A DNA stretch of 64,000 nt from Bacillus haynesii (GCF_001969855.1 NZ_MRBL01000014.1:1-64000); one strand, 5' to 3'. Positions 48,278 to 60,269 are shown, counted from the stretch's first letter. Program-made: numbers and translations. Notes: generated by a model not told the origin, from the sequence alone.

Positions 48278-48379
48278 AACATGATCTCTCCTTTCAAGCG
48301 GTTATGCAGAATAAAGGTGTCGGCAATTCATTACGATTTCTTTCGCCCCCTCTTATATGACGAAGAAAAAGAGATCCAC

Positions 48380-48405
48380 AAAAAAACCCCTGGCACAAGA
48401 GGGTC
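48380..48405 (-). terminator. GlpP-controlled leader terminator of glpQT
   Basis: On the minus strand ACCCT and AGGGGT pair around CTTGTGCC and are followed by seven T. It lies between the promoter and glpQ. In Bacillus the glp leaders have such terminators, which GlpP with glycerol 3-phosphate overcomes; the upstream GGAGATTCACAATAAG segment is the likely RNA target. Confidence 0.78.
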
Positions 48406-48452
48406 TTATTGTGAATCTCCAATTCTCCGTCACTTGTATTAACTTCTTTCCT

Positions 48453-48480
48453 ATCATATCAAAATTGGAAGCGCTGTCAA
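48453..48480 (-). promoter_or_regulatory. glpQT promoter
   Basis: On the minus strand TTGACA (48475-48480) and TATGAT (48453-48458) are 16 bp apart. The leader to glpQ is about 170 nt. Confidence 0.85.
48465..48480. promoter_or_regulatory. cre site over the glpQT promoter
   Basis: TTGGAAGCGCTGTCAA matches WTGNAANCGNWNNCAW at every fixed position. It covers the -35 and most of the spacer, so CcpA would block polymerase. Confidence 0.88.
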
Positions 48481-48504
48481 CATAATTTTATAAATCAAGA
48501 AACC

Positions 48505-48528
48505 TATCTTTTAAGATAGGTTTCCTGA
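48505..48528 (-). terminator. Terminator-like hairpin after iolS
   Basis: AACCTATCTT and AAGATAGGTT form a 10-bp stem near the iolS stop codon. The flanking T-rich segments on the minus strand make it a plausible terminator. Confidence 0.6.
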
Positions 48529-48532
48529 TCAT

Positions 48533-49468
48533 TTAGCGGGCAAACAGCCGGTCGATGAAATCAATGTCCTCTTGAGACAGATTGACTTCTGCCGTTTTGA
48601 GGTTGTCGATCAGCTGATCAGCGCGTTTGGCGCCCGGGATCAACACGTCGATTTCAGGTCGTGCCAAGTACCAGGCCAAGACGATATGGGCGATGTCAAC
48701 ATTGTGTTTTTCCGCAATCGGCGCAAGCTGGTTCACTTTTCTAATGTTTTCTTTGAAGCGTTCGCCTTGGAAGTTTTCCATTTCTCTTCTCAGGTCGCCT
48801 TCCGGGAATGTTGTATCTTCGCTGTATTTTCCGGCGAGCAATCCGGAGACGAGCGGGAAGTAAGGAACAAATGAGATGTTATGCTCCTGTGTATACGGGA
48901 AGAATGTCGTCTCAGCTTCCCTGTTCAGCAGATTGTATTCGCCTTGGAGCACATCCACCAATCCGTCTTTGTTCGCTTCTTTCAGCTGCTCAAGCGAAAA
49001 GTTGGATACCCCGATCGCTCTGATTTTGCCTTCCTGCTTCAGTTCATGGAGCGCCTGAACCGCTTCGTCTTTCGGCGTGTTTTCATCAGGGAAATGGATA
49101 TAGAAAAGATCGATGTAGTCAGTTTGCAGCCGCTTCAGGCTTTCTTCGACGGACTTTTTCAAAAATGCAGGGGAGTTGTCAAAGACAAAATCGTCTCCTT
49201 CTTTCTTATGGGCGGCTTTTGTTGCAATCACGACATCCTCGCGGTTGAATTCTTTGAGGACTTCGCCGATTAATTCTTCGGAACGGCCGATGCCGTATAT
49301 GTAGGCGGTATCTAAAAAAGTGACGCCGTTTCTTATTGCTTCCCGCACCAATTCTTTTCCTGTTTCTTCATTGAGATTCGGATAAAGGTTATGTCCTCCG
49401 ACAGCATTGGTTCCCAAACCAATTGGAAATACGTGCAAGTCTGATTTGCCAACTTTCACTTTTTTCAT
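48533..49468 (-). CDS. iolS: Aldo-keto reductase IolS
   Basis: This 311-residue NADP(H)-dependent aldo-keto reductase has the catalytic tetrad visible: Asp and Tyr in [14 protein letters not shown] (about residues 53-58), Lys in VIATKAAHK and His in [10 protein letters not shown]. The C-terminal [14 protein letters not shown] segment binds the cofactor. Sequence and length match B. subtilis IolS (YxbF). The ATG 49468 follows AGGAGGGG; a longer frame to 49546 is unsupported. It follows iolR in the same direction. Its role in inositol metabolism is not established. Confidence 0.93.
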   Translation of the reverse strand: MKKVKVGKSDLHVFPIGLGTNAVGGHNLYPNLNEETGKELVREAIRNGVTFLDTAYIYGIGRSEELIGEVLKEFNREDVVIATKAAHKKEGDDFVFDNSPAFLKKSVEESLKRLQTDYIDLFYIHFPDENTPKDEAVQALHELKQEGKIRAIGVSNFSLEQLKEANKDGLVDVLQGEYNLLNREAETTFFPYTQEHNISFVPYFPLVSGLLAGKYSEDTTFPEGDLRREMENFQGERFKENIRKVNQLAPIAEKHNVDIAHIVLAWYLARPEIDVLIPGAKRADQLIDNLKTAEVNLSQEDIDFIDRLFAR

Positions 49469-49551
49469 TGAATTCCCCTCCTGAAATGATGTGTTGATAA
49501 ATAAACTTGGCCGGCCGCTTGGAAACAGCCGGTCAAGGATGTCCACTTCAA

Positions 49552-50316
49552 CTATACATGTTTTGCCAAATGGATTTCAATTTTGCGGTCTTCACAGTAC
49601 TCGTGATATTCCTCATCAAGCGCCTGAGATGTGACGATTGCGTGCAATTTGTCAAACGGCGCGTACGTCAGCAAGGTCGACTTCCCGAATTTGGAATGGT
49701 CGGCCAGCAAGTATACTTGTTTTGCTTTTTCGGATATTTTCTTTTTGATTTCATATTCAAGCAGATCGGAGTTTGTCAGTCCATGGGTAAGTGTTGCTCC
49801 TGTTGCCGACATGAAAGCTTTATTAATATTATATTTATCCAATGTTCCCGGATCATCCATGCCGACGAAGGACTGCGTTTTCCGTTTGTAGTTGCTGCCG
49901 ATGATGATCAAGTTTATATTTTGCATCGCTGCAGCAGCGTTGATAATGTCGAGACTGTTCGTTAAAACGGTTACATTTTTATTTGGATCAAGAGTTTCCA
50001 ATATGGATTGAGTCGTTGTGCCGGAATCGATAAAGATCAGGTCATGGTCTTCAATAAAGCGTGAAGCATAGTGCGCGATTTTCGTCTTGGCATCCTTGTT
50101 TTGAATCGTTCTGTTTTCAAAAGGGATCAAGGCCGTTTTTTCAATCGCCGTTACGCCGCCGTAGACTTTTTTTATGACTCCTTTCTCGGTCAGCTTGTTA
50201 ATGTCGCGTCTAACCGTGTTTTTGGAAACATTAAAGACCTGGCAAAGCTCATCAAGCGAAACGGTGCCATTGGTCAAAATGTATTCTTCCATTTCTTTGA
50301 TCCGCATTAACTTCAT
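49552..50316 (-). CDS. iolR: Repressor of the inositol operon
   Basis: This 254-residue DeoR-type regulator has an N-terminal helix-turn-helix ([37 protein letters not shown]) and a C-terminal sugar-phosphate-sensing domain with [11 protein letters not shown] and [12 protein letters not shown] segments. The inducer in B. subtilis is 2-deoxy-5-keto-D-gluconate 6-phosphate, made by IolC. It is divergent from iolA with IolR-type repeats in between, and co-directional with iolS. Confidence 0.95.
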   Translation of the reverse strand: MKLMRIKEMEEYILTNGTVSLDELCQVFNVSKNTVRRDINKLTEKGVIKKVYGGVTAIEKTALIPFENRTIQNKDAKTKIAHYASRFIEDHDLIFIDSGTTTQSILETLDPNKNVTVLTNSLDIINAAAAMQNINLIIIGSNYKRKTQSFVGMDDPGTLDKYNINKAFMSATGATLTHGLTNSDLLEYEIKKKISEKAKQVYLLADHSKFGKSTLLTYAPFDKLHAIVTSQALDEEYHEYCEDRKIEIHLAKHV

Positions 50317-50370
50317 ACCAAGTATCTCCTTCTAGTATATTTGGATATATATATGATAAACCCAAAAGTT

Positions 50371-50381
50371 AACCAATAATT
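50371..50381. promoter_or_regulatory. IolR-type repeat at the iolR promoter
   Basis: AACCAATAATT resembles the known IolR repeat WRAYCAADARD. It lies just downstream of the iolR -10, fitting autorepression. Confidence 0.6.
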
Positions 50382-50390
50382 GCTTAAAAA

Positions 50391-50419
50391 ATGATAACAT
50401 TGGTGATAATTTTTTGCAA
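50391..50419 (-). promoter_or_regulatory. iolRS promoter
   Basis: On the minus strand TTGCAA (50414-50419) and TATCAT (50391-50396) are 17 bp apart. Confidence 0.7.
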
Positions 50420-50512
50420 GATTTGCCCTGTTTCTTTTTATTATACAATGTTTCCTTAAATCATTTTAAGGTTTTCTGCAAATCTTACAAAAGAAAAATT
50501 TAATGATTTTGA

Positions 50513-50541
50513 TTGACTTATGGGTAAGACCCGATTAAAAT
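50513..50541 (+). promoter_or_regulatory. iolABCDEFGHIJ promoter
   Basis: TTGACT (50513-50518) and TAAAAT (50536-50541) are 17 bp apart, followed directly by IolR repeats. Confidence 0.78.
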
Positions 50542-50543
50542 AT

Positions 50544-50564
50544 AACCAAGAAGTGACCAAAACG
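50544..50564. promoter_or_regulatory. Tandem IolR repeats at the iolA promoter
   Basis: AACCAAGAAGT (50544-50554) and TGACCAAAACG (50554-50564) are direct repeats of the IolR element, ten bp apart, at the transcription start. Confidence 0.75.
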
Positions 50565-50783
50565 TGATAATATTGAGAAATTTCTGAGTGTAAACGTTTT
50601 ATTACGTCGCGGTTCTTTTGATAAAATCATTGTTCTATTCATTAATTTCTTTTGTAAGCGTTTAATTCCTGTTTTTTGCGAAAATCCGTTATGCATTGAA
50701 GAGCTGTTCGGCGTTCATACATAATGGTTGGAACCTGCCCCATCTGTACCAGGAGATGTTTAATATTCAAGGAGGTTATAAGA

Positions 50784-52247
50784 ATGGCAGAAATCAGAAA
50801 GTTAAGAAACTATCTTAATGGAGAATGGGTTGAAAGCAAAACCGACAAATATGAAGATGTAATCAATCCTGCGACGAAAGAAGTGCTGTGCCAGGTGCCG
50901 ATTTCGACGCGCGAGGATATCGAATACGCAGCGCAAACAGCGGCTGAAGCGTTTAAAACATGGTCAAAAGTGGCCGTTCCGCGCCGGGCAAGAATTCTAT
51001 TTAACTTTCAGCAGCTTTTAACTCAGCATAAAGAGGAGCTTGCCCACCTCATCACGATTGAAAACGGAAAAAACACGAAAGAAGCGTTGGGCGAAGTTGG
51101 ACGCGGCATCGAGAATGTCGAGTTTGCAGCTGGAGCGCCTTCACTGATGATGGGAGATTCACTCGCTACAATTGCAACCGATGTTGAAGCGGCGAACTAC
51201 CGTTACCCGATTGGAGTCGTCGGCGGAATTGCCCCATTTAACTTCCCGATGATGGTACCGTGCTGGATGTTCCCAATGGCCATTGCGTTAGGAAACACAT
51301 TTATTCTGAAGCCTTCCGAGCGGACGCCGCTCTTGACGGAAAAGCTTGTTGAACTGTTTGAAAAAGCCGGACTTCCTAAAGGGGTCTTCAATGTGGTATA
51401 CGGTGCGCATGATGTAGTAAACGGTATTCTCGAACACCCGGAAATTAAAGCGATTTCATTCGTCGGTTCAAAACCGGTCGGAGAATATGTCTATAAAAAA
51501 GGAAGCGAAAACCTGAAACGCGTTCAATCGCTGACAGGCGCTAAAAACCACACCATCGTTCTGAACGATGCCAATCTTGAAGACACGGTAACAAATATTA
51601 TCGGCGCTGCTTTCGGATCTGCCGGCGAACGCTGCATGGCATGTGCAGTAGTAACGGTTGAAGAAGGAATCGCAGATGAATTCATGGAGAAATTGGTTCA
51701 GAAAGCATCTGAAGTCAAAATCGGAAACGGACTTGACGACGGTGTATTCCTCGGGCCTGTCATTCGCGAAGACAACAAGAAACGCACGCTCGGCTATATA
51801 CAAAAAGGAGTTGAAGAGGGTGCGGAACTTGTCTGTGACGGACGCGAAAATGTAACAGATGAAGGCTATTTCGTTGGCCCGACAATCTTTGACAATGTCA
51901 CAACTGATATGACGATCTGGAAAGACGAAATTTTTGCTCCTGTACTGTCAGTCATCCGTGTGAAGAACTTGAAAGAAGCGGTTGACATCGCCAACCAATC
52001 CGAATTTGCAAACGGCGCATGTTTGTTCACATCGAATTCGAATGCGATCCGCTATTTCCGTGAAAACATTGATGCGGGAATGCTCGGCATCAACCTGGGT
52101 GTACCGGCTCCGATGGCATTCTTCCCGTTCTCCGGATGGAAGTCTTCGTTCTTCGGTACATTGCATGCCAACGGAAAAGACAGCGTCGATTTCTATACGC
52201 GCAAAAAGGTCGTCACTGCAAGATATCCGGCGCCTGACTTCAATTAA
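50784..52247 (+). CDS. iolA: Methylmalonate-semialdehyde dehydrogenase (acylating)
   Basis: This 487-residue CoA-dependent aldehyde dehydrogenase converts malonate semialdehyde from inositol to acetyl-CoA and CO2, the last step of the pathway. It has the family traits [32 protein letters not shown] and the catalytic Cys in SAGERCMA (about residue 284). The start ATG 50784 has a perfect AAGGAGG SD. First gene of iolABCDEFGHIJ. Confidence 0.96.
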   Translation: MAEIRKLRNYLNGEWVESKTDKYEDVINPATKEVLCQVPISTREDIEYAAQTAAEAFKTWSKVAVPRRARILFNFQQLLTQHKEELAHLITIENGKNTKEALGEVGRGIENVEFAAGAPSLMMGDSLATIATDVEAANYRYPIGVVGGIAPFNFPMMVPCWMFPMAIALGNTFILKPSERTPLLTEKLVELFEKAGLPKGVFNVVYGAHDVVNGILEHPEIKAISFVGSKPVGEYVYKKGSENLKRVQSLTGAKNHTIVLNDANLEDTVTNIIGAAFGSAGERCMACAVVTVEEGIADEFMEKLVQKASEVKIGNGLDDGVFLGPVIREDNKKRTLGYIQKGVEEGAELVCDGRENVTDEGYFVGPTIFDNVTTDMTIWKDEIFAPVLSVIRVKNLKEAVDIANQSEFANGACLFTSNSNAIRYFRENIDAGMLGINLGVPAPMAFFPFSGWKSSFFGTLHANGKDSVDFYTRKKVVTARYPAPDFN

Positions 52248-52321
52248 TTGTGAAAAAACCGGGCGGCGCGGTTCCCGCGCTGTTCGGATCATGTTTCAAG
52301 TTTGAAAAGGAGGCTTTATCC

Positions 52322-53137
52322 ATGAGTCATTTGTTGCGCAAGCCGCAGGCGAATGAGCTGTCACAAGGCGTGAAGCTTGTACACGAAGTGAAAAAATCGA
52401 ATTCGGATCTCAGCTATGTCGAGTTTAAAGTCCTTGATCTTGCACCGGGATCCAGCTATGAAGAATCGCTGAGCAAACAAGAATGCTGCATCGTCGCGCT
52501 TACCGGAAAGATTACTGTAACCGATCACGAACAGACATTTGAAAATATCGGCACGAGAGAAAGGGTTTTCGAAAGAAAGCCGACCGACAGCGTATATGTG
52601 TCAAATGACCGCAAGTTCGGCATTACCGCGGTTACAGAGGCAAGAGTTGCCCTGTGCTATTCCCCTTCTGAGAACCAGCTGCCGACGAAGCTGATCAAAG
52701 CTGAAGACAACGGTATTGAGAACCGGGGGAAATTCAGCAATAAACGAACCGTTCATAACATACTTCCGGATTCAGATCCTTCAGCGAACAGTCTTTTAGT
52801 CGTCGAAGTCTACACTGAAAGCGGAAACTGGTCCAGCTATCCTCCGCACAAGCATGATCAAGACAACTTGCCTGAAGAGTCCTTTTTAGAAGAAACATAC
52901 TACCATGAACTTGACCCGCAGCAAGGCTTTGTATTTCAGCGCGTATACACGGATGACCGTTCCATCGACGAGACGATGACTGTTGAAAATGGAAACGTTG
53001 TCATCGTGCCCGCCGGATATCATCCTGTCGGGGTGCCTGACGGATACACATCTTATTATTTAAACGTGATGGCAGGGCCGACGCGTAAATGGAAGTTTCA
53101 TAACGACCCTGACCATGAATGGATTTTGGAACGCTAA
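52322..53137 (+). CDS. iolB: 5-deoxy-glucuronate isomerase
   Basis: This 271-residue double-cupin enzyme converts 5-deoxy-D-glucuronate to 2-deoxy-5-keto-D-gluconate. The metal-binding motif YPPHKHDQDNLPEESFLEETYYH in the second half gives the His/Glu ligands. The length equals B. subtilis IolB. The start follows AAAAGGAGG. A consensus cre site lies near its 3' end. Confidence 0.95.
   Translation: MSHLLRKPQANELSQGVKLVHEVKKSNSDLSYVEFKVLDLAPGSSYEESLSKQECCIVALTGKITVTDHEQTFENIGTRERVFERKPTDSVYVSNDRKFGITAVTEARVALCYSPSENQLPTKLIKAEDNGIENRGKFSNKRTVHNILPDSDPSANSLLVVEVYTESGNWSSYPPHKHDQDNLPEESFLEETYYHELDPQQGFVFQRVYTDDRSIDETMTVENGNVVIVPAGYHPVGVPDGYTSYYLNVMAGPTRKWKFHNDPDHEWILER
52989..53004. promoter_or_regulatory. 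cre site inside iolB
   Basis: ATGGAAACGTTGTCAT matches WTGNAANCGNWNNCAW at all fixed positions. B. subtilis iolB has a functional intragenic cre, so a CcpA roadblock about 2.4 kb into the operon is likely conserved. Confidence 0.85.
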
Positions 53138-53164
53138 CAATAAGGCAAGGAGAGGCTGTTGAAG

Positions 53165-54142
53165 ATGAAGTATACGTTTAATGAAGAGAAAGAATTTGAC
53201 ATTGTAGCGATCGGCCGCGCATGCATCGATTTAAACGCAGTCGAATACAACAGACCGATGGAGCAGACGATGACATTTTCAAAATATGTCGGCGGCTCCC
53301 CGGCTAATATTGCAATCGGCAGTTCCAAATTAGGATTAAAGACCGGCTTTATCGGCAAGATTCCGGATGACCAGCACGGCAGATTCATCGAAACCTATAT
53401 GAGAAATACGGGTGTCGATACGTCACAAATGGCGGTCGATAAAGACGGACATAAAGCGGGGCTTGCTTTTACAGAAATTTTAAGCCCTGAAGAATGCAGC
53501 ATTTTAATGTACAGGGATGATGTTGCAGATCTTTACCTTGCCCCTTCTGAAGTGAACGAAGACTATATTGCAAAAGCGAAGATGCTTCTTGTGTCAGGTA
53601 CGGCGCTGGCTAAAAGCCCTTCCCGCGAAGCGGTGCTGAAAGCCGTGCAGCTGGCGAAAAAGCATCAAGTGAAAGTGGTCTTTGAGCTTGACTATCGTCC
53701 ATATACGTGGGCATCTGCAGAGGAAACGGCCGTTTACTATACGCTCGTTGCCGAACAATCAGACATTGTCATCGGAACGCGTGATGAGTTTGATGTAATG
53801 GAAAATAAGAGCGGCGGCAGCAATGAAGAATCTGTTCAGCATTTGTTTGCACATTCTGCAGATCTTGTCGTTATCAAGCACGGTGTCGAAGGTTCATATG
53901 CATACAGCAAATCCGGGGACGTCTTCCGGGCGAAAGCATACAAAACGAAGGTCTTGAAAACGTTTGGAGCAGGCGATTCATACGCTTCCGCTTTCCTCTA
54001 CGGACTCGTTACAGGCAAAGATATTGAAACCGCGCTGAAATACGGAAGCGCTTCCGCATCAATTGTTGTTTCCAAGCACAGCTCATCTGAAGCAATGCCG
54101 ACAGTCGCCGAGATTGAAGAGCTTATCGCGGCTCAGTCTTAA
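53165..54142 (+). CDS. iolC: 5-dehydro-2-deoxygluconokinase
   Basis: This 325-residue PfkB-family kinase phosphorylates 2-deoxy-5-keto-gluconate at C6; the product is also the IolR inducer. The GGSPANIAIGSSKLGLKTGFIGKI segment and the catalytic TFGAGDSYASAF motif (anion hole and Asp, about residue 275) are intact. ATG 53165 matches the B. subtilis start; a TTG six bases upstream is in frame and also well spaced from AAGGAG. Confidence 0.95.
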   Translation: MKYTFNEEKEFDIVAIGRACIDLNAVEYNRPMEQTMTFSKYVGGSPANIAIGSSKLGLKTGFIGKIPDDQHGRFIETYMRNTGVDTSQMAVDKDGHKAGLAFTEILSPEECSILMYRDDVADLYLAPSEVNEDYIAKAKMLLVSGTALAKSPSREAVLKAVQLAKKHQVKVVFELDYRPYTWASAEETAVYYTLVAEQSDIVIGTRDEFDVMENKSGGSNEESVQHLFAHSADLVVIKHGVEGSYAYSKSGDVFRAKAYKTKVLKTFGAGDSYASAFLYGLVTGKDIETALKYGSASASIVVSKHSSSEAMPTVAEIEELIAAQS

Positions 54143-54173
54143 ATGAAGAATATGAATAAAGGTGGGATCGTTT

Positions 54174-56087
54174 GTGGGCAAGAAAATACGTTTAACCACA
54201 GCACAAGCGTTAATTAAATTCTTAAATCAGCAGTACATCCATGTAGATGGTGAAGAAACACCGTTTGTCGAGGGGATCTTTACGATTTTCGGCCATGGGA
54301 ACGTCGTTGGAATCGGCCAGGCGCTTGAACAGGATGCGGGTCATTTAAAGGTGTTTCAAGGCAAGAATGAGCAGGGAATGGCGCATGCAGCAATGGCTTA
54401 CAGCAAGCAGATGCTGAGAAGGAAGATCTATGCCGTGTCGACATCAGTCGGACCGGGAGCAGCTAACCTTGTGGCCGCCGCTGGCACGGCGCTTGCGAAC
54501 AACATCCCAGTCCTCTTGATTCCAGCCGATACATTTGCCACGAGACAGCCTGATCCTGTTCTTCAGCAAGTAGAACAGGAATACAGTGCGGCGATTACGA
54601 CGAACGATGCATTGAAGCCTGTTTCGAGGTATTGGGATCGCATTACGCGCCCTGAACAGTTGATGAGCAGTCTGATTCGCGCTTTTGAAGTGATGACAGA
54701 TCCTGCAAAAGCTGGTCCTGCAACGGTTTGCATTTCTCAAGATGTTGAAGGCGAGGCCTATGATTTTGATGAAAGCTTTTTTGAGAAACGCGTTCACTAT
54801 ATTGACCGCAAAGAGCCGAGCGAGCGTGAACTGAAGGGAGCGGCAGAACTGATCAAGTCGAGCAAAAAACCGCTCATCTTGGTCGGCGGCGGAGCGAAAT
54901 ATTCCGGAGCGCGCGACGAACTGATCGCCATGTCTGAAGCCTACAATATTCCGCTGGTGGAAACCCAGGCCGGGAAATCCACAGTGGAAGCTGATTTTGC
55001 CAACAACTTGGGCGGAATGGGCATCACCGGTACGCTGGCGGCAAACAAAGCGGCTCGCGGGGCTGATCTGATCATCGGAATCGGCACGCGTTATACCGAT
55101 TTTGCGACATCATCAAAAACCGCTTTTGACTTTGACAACGCAAAATTTTTAAACATCAATGTCAGCAGAATGCAGGCTTATAAACTGGATGCTTTCCAAG
55201 TCGTTGCCGATGCAAAAGTAACGCTCGGCAAACTGCACGGCTTATTGGAAGGCTATAAGAGCGAGTTCGGTTCATCCATCAAGGAGCTGAAAGACGAATG
55301 GCTTGCTGAACGCGACCGCTTGAGCAAGGTAACATTTAAGCGCGAAAACTTCACTCCTGAAATTAAAGATCACTTTTCTCAAGAAATACTTAACGAATAC
55401 GCGGATGTGCTGCAAACCGAACTGCCGCAAACAACGGCATTGCTCGCCATCAATGAAACAGTTGATCCGGACAGCGTCGTCATTTGTTCAGCAGGCTCTT
55501 TGCCGGGGGATCTGCAGCGGTTGTGGCATTCAAACGAACCGAATACGTACCACCTGGAATACGGATACTCCTGCATGGGATATGAAGTATCGGGAACGCT
55601 CGGCTTGAAATTGGCTCATCCTGATAGAGAAGTTTATTCACTAGTCGGAGACGGAAGCTTCCTGATGCTCCACTCAGAGCTCATTACAGCAATCCAATAT
55701 AATAAAAAAATTAACGTACTGCTCTTTGACAACTCGGGATTCGGCTGTATCAACAACCTGCAAATGGACCACGGAAGCGGCAGCTACTACTGTGAATTCC
55801 GAACAGCAGACAATCAGATTCTCAACGTCGACTACGCGAAAGTGGCCGAAGGCTATGGAGCAAAAACCTACAAAGCGAACACGATTGAAGAATTAAAAGC
55901 GGCGCTTGAAGATGCCAAAAAACAAGATGTCTCAACATTGATCGAAATGAAGGTTTTGCCGAAAACGATGACGGACGGCTATGACAGCTGGTGGCACGTA
56001 GGTGTTGCAGAGGTTTCTGAACAGGAAAGCGTGCAAAAGGCGTATGAAGCAAAAGAAAAAATGCTGGAATCTGCAAAGCAGTATTAA
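54174..56087 (+). CDS. iolD: 3D-(3,5/4)-trihydroxycyclohexane-1,2-dione hydrolase
   Basis: This 637-residue thiamine-diphosphate enzyme opens the ring of diketo-inositol to 5-deoxy-glucuronate. It shows the three-domain ThDP fold: an N-terminal PYR domain, a central domain with [14 protein letters not shown], and a C-terminal PP domain with the cofactor motif [16 protein letters not shown]...NNL. GTG 54174 gives the B. subtilis length and follows AAAGGTGGG; an in-frame GTG at 54162 falls within that SD. Confidence 0.95.
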   Translation: MGKKIRLTTAQALIKFLNQQYIHVDGEETPFVEGIFTIFGHGNVVGIGQALEQDAGHLKVFQGKNEQGMAHAAMAYSKQMLRRKIYAVSTSVGPGAANLVAAAGTALANNIPVLLIPADTFATRQPDPVLQQVEQEYSAAITTNDALKPVSRYWDRITRPEQLMSSLIRAFEVMTDPAKAGPATVCISQDVEGEAYDFDESFFEKRVHYIDRKEPSERELKGAAELIKSSKKPLILVGGGAKYSGARDELIAMSEAYNIPLVETQAGKSTVEADFANNLGGMGITGTLAANKAARGADLIIGIGTRYTDFATSSKTAFDFDNAKFLNINVSRMQAYKLDAFQVVADAKVTLGKLHGLLEGYKSEFGSSIKELKDEWLAERDRLSKVTFKRENFTPEIKDHFSQEILNEYADVLQTELPQTTALLAINETVDPDSVVICSAGSLPGDLQRLWHSNEPNTYHLEYGYSCMGYEVSGTLGLKLAHPDREVYSLVGDGSFLMLHSELITAIQYNKKINVLLFDNSGFGCINNLQMDHGSGSYYCEFRTADNQILNVDYAKVAEGYGAKTYKANTIEELKAALEDAKKQDVSTLIEMKVLPKTMTDGYDSWWHVGVAEVSEQESVQKAYEAKEKMLESAKQY

Positions 56088-56100
56088 AGGAGGCACCAGG

Positions 56101-57003
56101 ATGGGCAAGACACAAATTCTATGGGGCATCGCCCCCATAGGATGGCGGAACGATGATATTCCGGAAATCGGCGCGGGAAACACACTTCAGCATTTGTTGA
56201 GCGACATTGTTGTTGCGGGCTTTCAAGGCACCGAAGTGGGCGGCTTTTTTCCGGAACCGGCCATTCTCAATAAAGAGCTCGAGCTGAGGAATCTAAGGAT
56301 TGCCGGCAAGTGGTTCAGCAGCTATATCATTCGGGACGGGATTGAAGAAGCAGCCAAGGAATTTGCGGCTCACTGCCAGTACTTGAAAGACGTCCATGCC
56401 GATGTTGCGGTCGTATCAGAACAGACGTACAGTGTGCAGGGCTTGGATAAAAACGTGTTTAAAGAAAAGCCTTATTTCACCGATGAAGAATGGCAGCGGC
56501 TATTTGCAGGTTTAAATCACCTCGGGGAAATCGCCGGCCGGTACGGCCTGAAGCTTGTCTACCATCATCACCTCGGCACAGGCGTGCAGACAGAGGAAGA
56601 GGTGGACCGTCTCATGGCGGGAACTGACCCGGCACTCGTGCACCTTCTGTATGATACTGGGCATGCCTACATTTCAGATGGAAATTATATGAACATTTTA
56701 GAGAAGCATATGGACCGTATTGGACACGTTCATTTTAAAGACGCGCGCCTTAAGATCATGGAGAAATGCAAGCAGGAAGGAAAATCGTTTCAACAGGCGT
56801 TTTTGCAAGGGATGTTCACAGTTCCAGGCGACGGCTGCATCGATTTTAAAGAAGTCTATCAAACGCTTCTAAAGCACGGCTATTCCGGCTGGATCGTAGT
56901 GGAAGCCGAGCAGGATCCCGATGTTGCCAACCCGCTTGAATACGCATTGATCGCCAGAAAGTACATCGATCGACACTTGTTAAATGTCCCGGCAACCAAT
57001 TAA
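56101..57003 (+). CDS. iolE: Inosose dehydratase
   Basis: This 300-residue TIM-barrel protein of the xylose-isomerase-like (AP endonuclease 2) superfamily dehydrates 2-keto-myo-inositol to the diketone substrate of IolD. Metal-site residues are visible in [31 protein letters not shown] and GHVHFKDAR, with Glu in IVVEAEQDP. The ATG follows AAAGGAGG, 13 bp after iolD; a longer frame that starts within iolD is spurious. Confidence 0.95.
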   Translation: MGKTQILWGIAPIGWRNDDIPEIGAGNTLQHLLSDIVVAGFQGTEVGGFFPEPAILNKELELRNLRIAGKWFSSYIIRDGIEEAAKEFAAHCQYLKDVHADVAVVSEQTYSVQGLDKNVFKEKPYFTDEEWQRLFAGLNHLGEIAGRYGLKLVYHHHLGTGVQTEEEVDRLMAGTDPALVHLLYDTGHAYISDGNYMNILEKHMDRIGHVHFKDARLKIMEKCKQEGKSFQQAFLQGMFTVPGDGCIDFKEVYQTLLKHGYSGWIVVEAEQDPDVANPLEYALIARKYIDRHLLNVPATN

Positions 57004-57015
57004 GGGGGCTCTAAA

Positions 57016-58320
57016 TTGAGCTATGGAAGTGCAGCAGTCTCACCATTCAATAAACGAACCGTCGCAGCAGCTTTGGCAAATTACATTGATGCAGGCTCCA
57101 TTGTCGCAGGATCGGCAGGATTATCTTTATGGGTCAGTTACCTGAAGCTTTCTGATACACAGATCGGATTGCTCGGCGCATTTAGCGCCAACGCCATCTC
57201 AGCCGCAATCGGAGCGCTGCTCGGAGGCTTTTTGGCTGACAAGATTGGCCGAAAGGCTGTCTATACAAACAGTATGCTGGTGTATGCACTGGGGATTTGT
57301 TTAGTATTGTTCGGCACCAGCTTTCCCTTTTTGTTAAGCGGTTACATTATTATCGGTTTATCGGTAGGAGCTGATATTACGGCTTCCTGGACGATCATCG
57401 CAGAGAACGCACCTAAGAAAAACAGGGCGCGTCATTGCGGGGTTGCGCAAGTCGCATGGGCTGCGGGAGCGGTTGTGGTTCTGCTGCTGTCGGTCCTGCT
57501 TGGTGATTTAGGTTTATTGGGCAATAAAATCGTGTTTGGGCATTTGCTCGTTATCGCATTGATCACCTATGTTCTGCGGAAAAGGCTGCCGGAATCCGAT
57601 GCCTGGCAGGATCAATCCGAATCGGCTCAAGCCGTCAGGAAGCCGAAGACGTCTTATCTCGATTTGCTTCAGCCTAAGTATTTGAAAAGCATCTTATTCT
57701 TAATGGGCGTGTACTTGGTTTGGAATCTGGCTGCAGGTGTCATGGGGTTTTTTATGCCTTACATTTATCAGCAGGTCGGCGATGTGTCAGCGACCATGGC
57801 AAACATTTTGCAGATGGGGCTGTTTATTTTCACCGGGCTTGGCGTCGCTTTTATTTTCATGCCGTTTGCAGACAAATACAGGAAGACAGTGTTTGGGATC
57901 TCCGCATTTGCGGCGGTGATCGGCTGGTCATTGTTTCTGCTTCCGGCAGAGGGCATGCCGATTCTCATCCTCTTTATCGTGATGATCGGCATAAACAATG
58001 GGGCCGGGCAACAGGCCAATTACCAATTATGGGCGAGTGAAATTTTCCCGACGGAATATCGCGCATCTGCACAAGGATTCATGTTCTTCCTCGTTCGTAT
58101 CTCAATCGGGGCTTGGAGCCTTTTCGTTCCAATGATCATCTCGAATTTTGGAATTGCATTTATGGCGGCCATTCTCCTTGGATGTGTAACGGCCAGCATG
58201 CTCATCGGGCTCTTTTTTGCACCGAATACATCCGGTAAGTCGCTTGAACAAATTCAGGAAGAGCTGTACGGGACTCCTCCGGCTCAAGCTGGGCAAGTAA
58301 AAACAAGAAAAATTATCTAA
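57016..58320 (+). CDS. iolF: Inositol transporter (MFS)
   Basis: This 434-residue protein has 12 hydrophobic helices and major-facilitator motifs, including GGFLADKIGRKAVYT after helix 2. In B. subtilis IolF is the minor, low-affinity inositol carrier, the major carrier IolT being encoded elsewhere; no iolT is present in this window. It begins at TTG, 14 bp after iolE, with AAGGGGG as SD. The C-terminus is a basic cytoplasmic tail. Confidence 0.92.
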   Translation: MSYGSAAVSPFNKRTVAAALANYIDAGSIVAGSAGLSLWVSYLKLSDTQIGLLGAFSANAISAAIGALLGGFLADKIGRKAVYTNSMLVYALGICLVLFGTSFPFLLSGYIIIGLSVGADITASWTIIAENAPKKNRARHCGVAQVAWAAGAVVVLLLSVLLGDLGLLGNKIVFGHLLVIALITYVLRKRLPESDAWQDQSESAQAVRKPKTSYLDLLQPKYLKSILFLMGVYLVWNLAAGVMGFFMPYIYQQVGDVSATMANILQMGLFIFTGLGVAFIFMPFADKYRKTVFGISAFAAVIGWSLFLLPAEGMPILILFIVMIGINNGAGQQANYQLWASEIFPTEYRASAQGFMFFLVRISIGAWSLFVPMIISNFGIAFMAAILLGCVTASMLIGLFFAPNTSGKSLEQIQEELYGTPPAQAGQVKTRKII

Positions 58321-59379
<1,059 letters not shown>

Positions 59380-59402
59380 AAATTTCCCGAGGAGTGAAAA
59401 GT

Positions 59403-60269
59403 ATGAAATTAGCATTGGATCCATCGATGTATCGTGATGATTTAACTTTGGAGGAAACGGTCTATAAAACGGCGGAGCTTGGCTACGAATATATCGAACT
59501 ATCGCCGCGCGAAGATTTTTGTCCATTCTATAAATATCCGAAAGTCGATTCAGCTAAAATCAAACAATTAAAGCGGCTTTTAAGAGATACCGGTGTTAAG
59601 CTTTCATCGCTCCTTCCGCTTTACCACTGGGCAGGTCCTGATGAAGATCGCCGTCAGGCAGCTGTGCGCAATTGGAAAAGGGCGATCGAAATTGCGGTTG
59701 AGCTTGAAGTCGATTTGATGAACAGCGAATTCAGCGGTTCAAAATACGATCCTTTAACAAGTGAAGAAAAATTTATCAAATCTATGGATGAGCTGCTGCC
59801 AGTCTTTGAAAAAGAAGGCATTAAACTCAATCTTCAAGCCCATCCATACGATTTTATCGAAACACACAAAGGTGCGATGGATATGATCCGTGCGCTTGAC
59901 AAGGATTGGATTAATCTTGTCTACTCGACTGCCCATACATTCTTCTATGATGACGGCAAAGGCGATATCGAGACAATGTTTGACGAAGCGGGCGACCGCC
60001 TCACACATGTTTTATTTGCAGATACTTATAATCATAAAGCGGCTCATGGCCTTCGCTACATCGTCAATCCGCCTGACGCAAAAGTAACGGTTCACCAGCA
60101 TTTGGACATTGGTCAAGGCGAGGTCGATTTTGATACGATTTTCAGAAAGCTGAGAGAGATGAAGTTCGACGGAATTGCGACGAATGCCGTTTTTGCTTGG
60201 GTCGACGAAAGAGCTGATGAATCAAGCAGATTCATGCTTGAAAAATTGAAACAGGAACTATTAGGATAA
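59403..60269 (+). CDS. iolH: IolH protein
   Basis: This 288-residue TIM-barrel protein of the sugar-isomerase/AP-endonuclease-2 superfamily matches B. subtilis IolH. Conserved metal-ligand style residues are present ([32 protein letters not shown]). It is conserved in the operon, but no enzymatic step is firmly assigned to it. ATG 59403 follows GAGGAG. Confidence 0.93.
   Translation: MKLALDPSMYRDDLTLEETVYKTAELGYEYIELSPREDFCPFYKYPKVDSAKIKQLKRLLRDTGVKLSSLLPLYHWAGPDEDRRQAAVRNWKRAIEIAVELEVDLMNSEFSGSKYDPLTSEEKFIKSMDELLPVFEKEGIKLNLQAHPYDFIETHKGAMDMIRALDKDWINLVYSTAHTFFYDDGKGDIETMFDEAGDRLTHVLFADTYNHKAAHGLRYIVNPPDAKVTVHQHLDIGQGEVDFDTIFRKLREMKFDGIATNAVFAWVDERADESSRFMLEKLKQELLG

Larger units (their letters stand above)
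50317..50783. other. iolR-iolA divergent control region
   Basis: This 467-bp region holds two opposing promoters, IolR-type repeats next to each, and an unusually long iolA leader of about 230 nt. Two one-mismatch cre-like words lie in that leader (TGTAAACGTTTTAT at 50589-50602; TGTAAGCGTTTAAT at about 50654). No small ORF with a good SD stands out. Confidence 0.6.
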
